Origin: Cephalothrix spiralis
Lineage: Eukaryota; Nemertea; Palaeonemertea; Archinemertea; Cephalotrichidae
DNA length: 10,081 nucleotides
Reading direction: 5' to 3'
Assembly: GCA_032353305.1 (NCBI GenBank)
Contig: JAUCNG010422132.1
Coordinates: 1-10,081, forward strand
The notes under the pieces: generated by a model
Databases searched by the model: none
Seen by the model: only the letters and a program-made list of their open reading frames with translations
Told to the model about the DNA's origin: nothing
Made by a program: the position numbers and the translations under genes
In this document: piece after piece, positions 7,683 to 10,081 of the stretch
Numbering within the stretch: position 1 is the stretch's first letter
How the letters are laid out: every line of letters starts with the position of its first letter

Positions 7683-9007
7683 GTCCCCAAATGTCCGAAA
7701 ACATGGTCCAAGAAAACGATTGGTGTGATAGTGTAGCTAAAATAACAGGCTTTCCAGAAATGGTCACAAAAAATTAATTGGGCCTACAGATTTTGAGAAC
7801 AATCGATAATTGTAAAAAATAAATAATTGAAATAAAAAATGTGTCAATTTAGAGGCTTTCTGTTAAATGTATTTAAAACACATATAAATTATATAATTAA
7901 CCAATTAGGCACACGAATTTAGTGTTTTAGCGAATCAGCAAGCCGTGACGATGTTTTTGAGGTATTTTAGGTGTTGTGAGCTATTGTGGGGAACCTCTTG
8001 TTAAATATGTAATGGAACCCAGATGTATTTAAATGATCGTAGAGAGTGACCTTGACATGGTTTCCAAGGTCAAAATCCATTTAGTTTAATTTTTCAAAAT
8101 TATTGCAACTGCTTTTAGACCTCATTGGCGAGCAGCCAGGCGCCTGATATTGTATATATTCAGATCCATAAAGCTGTAAGATACGTTTAAGATATATATG
8201 GTTAAACAGATTAATAAACGTGTCTCCTATCTATTTTCGATCACTTTTAACAAAATTTGGCTCAAAACTATTGATTTATTTAGTTTTTTAAAGTTTTTGT
8301 CATGACATAGGATTTCAAAATGGCCGCCACGGTCCTACATGTACATCTTAAAAGTATGTTAAAGCTTTATGGATCTGAATATATACAAAATATGGTAATC
8401 AGGCGCCTGGGTGCTCGCCCTAAATGCAGTTTCAATAATTGTGAAAAATTAAACTTAAGAGATTTTGACATTGGAAACCATGTCAAGGTCACTCTACGAT
8501 CATTTAGTTACAGCAGTGTCATTGTACTCAATATAACTTGGTGCCATTACATATTTAACAAGAGGTCACCACAATAGCTCACAACACCTGAAACACCTCA
8601 AAAACATCGTCGCGGCTTGCTGATTCGCTAAAACACTAAATACGTGTGCCTAATCGGTTAATGATATACATGTTTATATGTTAAAGTTGAAAAATCCACA
8701 ATAAGAGTTTTATAAGTACATGATTTTTTAATTTAGAAAACGACCTGACGTTTCGATCCTCCTTAACTAAGGATCATCTTCAGATGTTTATATGTGTTTG
8801 TGATACATTTATATGGTCTAAAATATACAGAAAGCCTCTAAATTGACATTTATTAATTTTTTACAATTATCGATTTTTCTCAAAATCTGTAGGCCCAATT
8901 ATTATTTTTTTTTGGAACTATTTCTGGAAAGCCTGTTATTTCAGCTACACTATCACACCAATCGTTTTCTTGGACCATGTTTTCGAACTTTTCGGACATT
9001 CGGGGAC
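7683..9007. repeat. Large imperfect palindrome (about 1.3 kb) inside a NOX intron
   Basis: The left arm at about 7683-8197 is the inverted copy of the right arm at about 8341-9007, with a spacer of roughly 143 bp. Matching landmarks, given as left position then right position, are: GTCCCC..ATGTCCG (7683, 9007), GTGTGATAGTGTAGCT (about 7722, 8958), AGAGGCTTTCTGT (about 7851, 8840), GCGAATCAGCAAGCC (about 7930, 8630), CTTGACATGGTTTCCA (about 8051, 8488) and CAGGCGCCTGA (about 8138, 8408). The arms differ by many substitutions and some indels. The right arm has an extra segment of roughly 25-30 bp at about 8508-8545 and a 102-bp insertion at 8682-8783. Part of the right arm (TTAACAAGAGGTC..ACAATAGCTCAC) resembles a repeat I recall from bivalve genomes. 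The origin could be a foldback element or two head-to-head copies of one repeat. Confidence 0.87.
8682..8783 (-). mobile_element. 102-bp insertion with 12-bp target-site duplication and hammerhead-like 5' end
   Basis: Aligning the right palindrome arm to the left one shows a segment absent from the left, bordered by direct copies of ATGTTTATATGT at 8670-8681 and 8784-8795. Read on the minus strand, the insert starts exactly with CTGAAGA, then a stem-loop (GGATC/GATCC at 8775-8771 and 8759-8755), then GAAACGTCAGGTCGTT, and ends TTATTGTGGATTTTTCAAC plus four bases. GAAA followed by ACG..CGT pairing fits stem III of a hammerhead, but an extra U sits next to stem II and no stem I is seen. Penelope-like elements and metazoan retrozymes are known to carry hammerheads, so this may be a truncated relative. 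Confidence 0.7.
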
Positions 9008-9773
9008 TTAGTGATTCCAAGTTAAATACGTAGGGATAAAAGCTATTTCTTCTGCCTCTCTTTTTCAAACCCGCTAAAATGATCCGCCTCATTTTCCTTG
9101 ATTGTCCGTAAATATTTACATTTAATGTTCGATTTACGGGAGAGAAAATTGTCCATACAATTGTGACGGCGAGACTACATCAATATTTCAGGAACCAATT
9201 TAAGACAAATGCTTTAAGATCAATTTAATGTCTGTAAAAATTCCCATGCTTAAGGTACATTTACACGTTACCTGTGCGTATTTCTAGAACATTGTCGAAT
9301 GTATTGTAAAATTTATTTTAGAAGTCGAGAATATAGTTTTTAGGAGGGAGTTGTGTCGCATCGCGCTACAGTGTGTTCCAATAAAATGTATAATAGTTAG
9401 TAATTTTGTGACTTAATTATGAGTTGTCCACTGTGAGTGATCACTTGAGAAAACATGGTCTTCCCATTCAAATAAAAGAAAATTGGAGCAAACCTGTCCA
9501 ACAACTAATGTGCTACGTCATTTTCCTCAAATGACAAAAATTTCTTTTGTTCTGTTTGGGTTATCAAAGTTATTAAAGTTGCTTATTCAATTCACAATTC
9601 ACATTTATAGAAATATTCATAATCAACCCTCAATATGACTTCATTTAACTGTTATATATTTTGTTGGGACATACCGGGTACTTGTATTTGAGAGAGAAAA
9701 TTTATTTCTAGGTTACTAATTTTCTTTATCAAAGCGACACACGGCGGAAATATTAGACATTATGACAACTTAC

Positions 9774-9982
9774 CATATATCACGAATAACAGAGGCGTAA
9801 GGAGTAACTCCTATCCCAGCACCGATAAGAACGTCAACATCATAATTATAAACATCATCAGCGGAAGTTCCAAATGGTCCATCAACTGCTACTGACGGAA
9901 GTTCAGCAGCCTTTTCTGCCAAAGCCTTGGTCCAATCTCCAACAGTTCGAATGTGGACACTGAAATAGTCTTCTTGTGGCGC
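9774..9982 (-). CDS. NOX2-like: NADPH oxidase (NOX2-like), internal exon: end of FAD domain and start of NADPH-binding domain
   Basis: NADPH oxidases move electrons from cytosolic NADPH through FAD and two haems across the membrane to oxygen, making superoxide. This exon encodes 69 complete residues plus two bases of a Trp codon. It begins [18 protein letters not shown], the end of the flavin-binding barrel, followed by VDGPFGT and then [13 protein letters not shown], the glycine-rich nucleotide-binding loop with the NOX signature. The acceptor is TATAG before 9982 and the donor is GTAAGT at 9773. The exon starts in phase 0 and ends ATA-TG, and the split codon is completed by the next exon to give DIW-YK, as in the family. 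The linker between GDWT and DGPFG is 15 residues, which I recall as shorter than in vertebrate NOX2. The resemblance to NOX1-3 is closer than to NOX5 or DUOX. Upstream exons encoding the six-helix haem domain lie outside the window. Confidence 0.93.
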
Positions 9983-10081
9983 CTATAAAATATCATGAAA
10001 ATACATGTACACTACGTGCCACGATATTATGCAAGTACGTTTTTTGGCTATTTCTGGTAGAAAAAAATGCAGTGGCCAAAA

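Larger units (their letters stand above)
6967..9773 (-). other. NOX intron (2807 bp) containing a large palindrome
   Basis: The intron is bounded by GTAAGT at 9773 and TTTTTTTAG at 6967. Because the flanking exons share a split Trp codon exactly, no coding exon is expected inside. From 9010 to 9773 I see only AT-rich sequence and no gene. From 7683 to 9007 there is a long inverted repeat, and at 7515-7615 a short diverged tandem repeat. The rest (6967-7514) is AT-rich with a T tract near 7329-7340. Confidence 0.85.

Noticed and set aside
8320-8577. 85-codon plus-strand open frame starting at a Kozak-like ATGGCCGCC
   Set aside because: Lies in the spacer and right arm of the palindrome; the mirrored left-arm sequence does not keep the frame open, and no domain is seen.
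8682-8783. Calling a complete, active hammerhead ribozyme
   Set aside because: No stem I partner was found and an extra U lies beside stem II, so only a hammerhead-like motif is claimed.
1-10081. tRNA, rRNA or CRISPR array
   Set aside because: No cloverleaf with conserved boxes, no rRNA-like stretch and no regularly spaced identical repeats were seen on either strand by reading; no covariance search could be run.

Overview
The window looks like AT-rich nuclear DNA from an invertebrate animal, most likely a bivalve mollusc. It has short spliced exons separated by long introns, no bacterial-style gene packing, many foldback and short transposable elements, and nine exact copies of the octamer TACATGTA, which I associate with bivalve genomes. 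The assignment to bivalves is inference, partly from memory of bivalve repeats. 

The only gene I can support is on the minus strand: the 3' end of a NADPH oxidase of the NOX1-3 (gp91phox/NOX2-like) group. Four exons (9982-9774, 6966-6774, 6323-6199, 4953-4830) join in one frame with GT-AG introns. They encode the last 216 residues, which form the rest of the cytosolic FAD/NADPH dehydrogenase domain, and a stop codon. Three exons were too short or too fragmented to stand out as open frames. The terminal exon ends in the family's NKENF tail plus one extra glycine. The haem-binding membrane half of the protein lies beyond the right edge of the window. 

Region by region (plus coordinates): 1-2095 is gene-free AT-rich DNA with one diverged direct repeat. 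2096-2581 is a terminal-inverted-repeat element built of alternating internal repeats. 2582-3057 holds one short tandem repeat. 3058-4501 is a run of three adjacent repeat elements: a G-rich repeat with 26-bp inverted ends, a 240-bp foldback MITE-like element, and a 679-bp DNA transposon with 14-bp inverted ends and a 7-bp target-site duplication. 4502-4829 is the immediate 3' flank or 3' UTR of the oxidase. 4830-9982 is the oxidase with its introns. 

Intron 9773-6967 carries a palindrome about 1.3 kb long (7683-9007). Its right arm was later interrupted by a 102-bp insertion flanked by a 12-bp duplication. On the minus strand that insert begins with a hammerhead-ribozyme-like core. A related motif lies in the intron 6198-4954. 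The two may be remnants of Penelope-like elements or retrozymes. This is the most unusual structure in the window, but neither copy shows a complete, pairing ribozyme.
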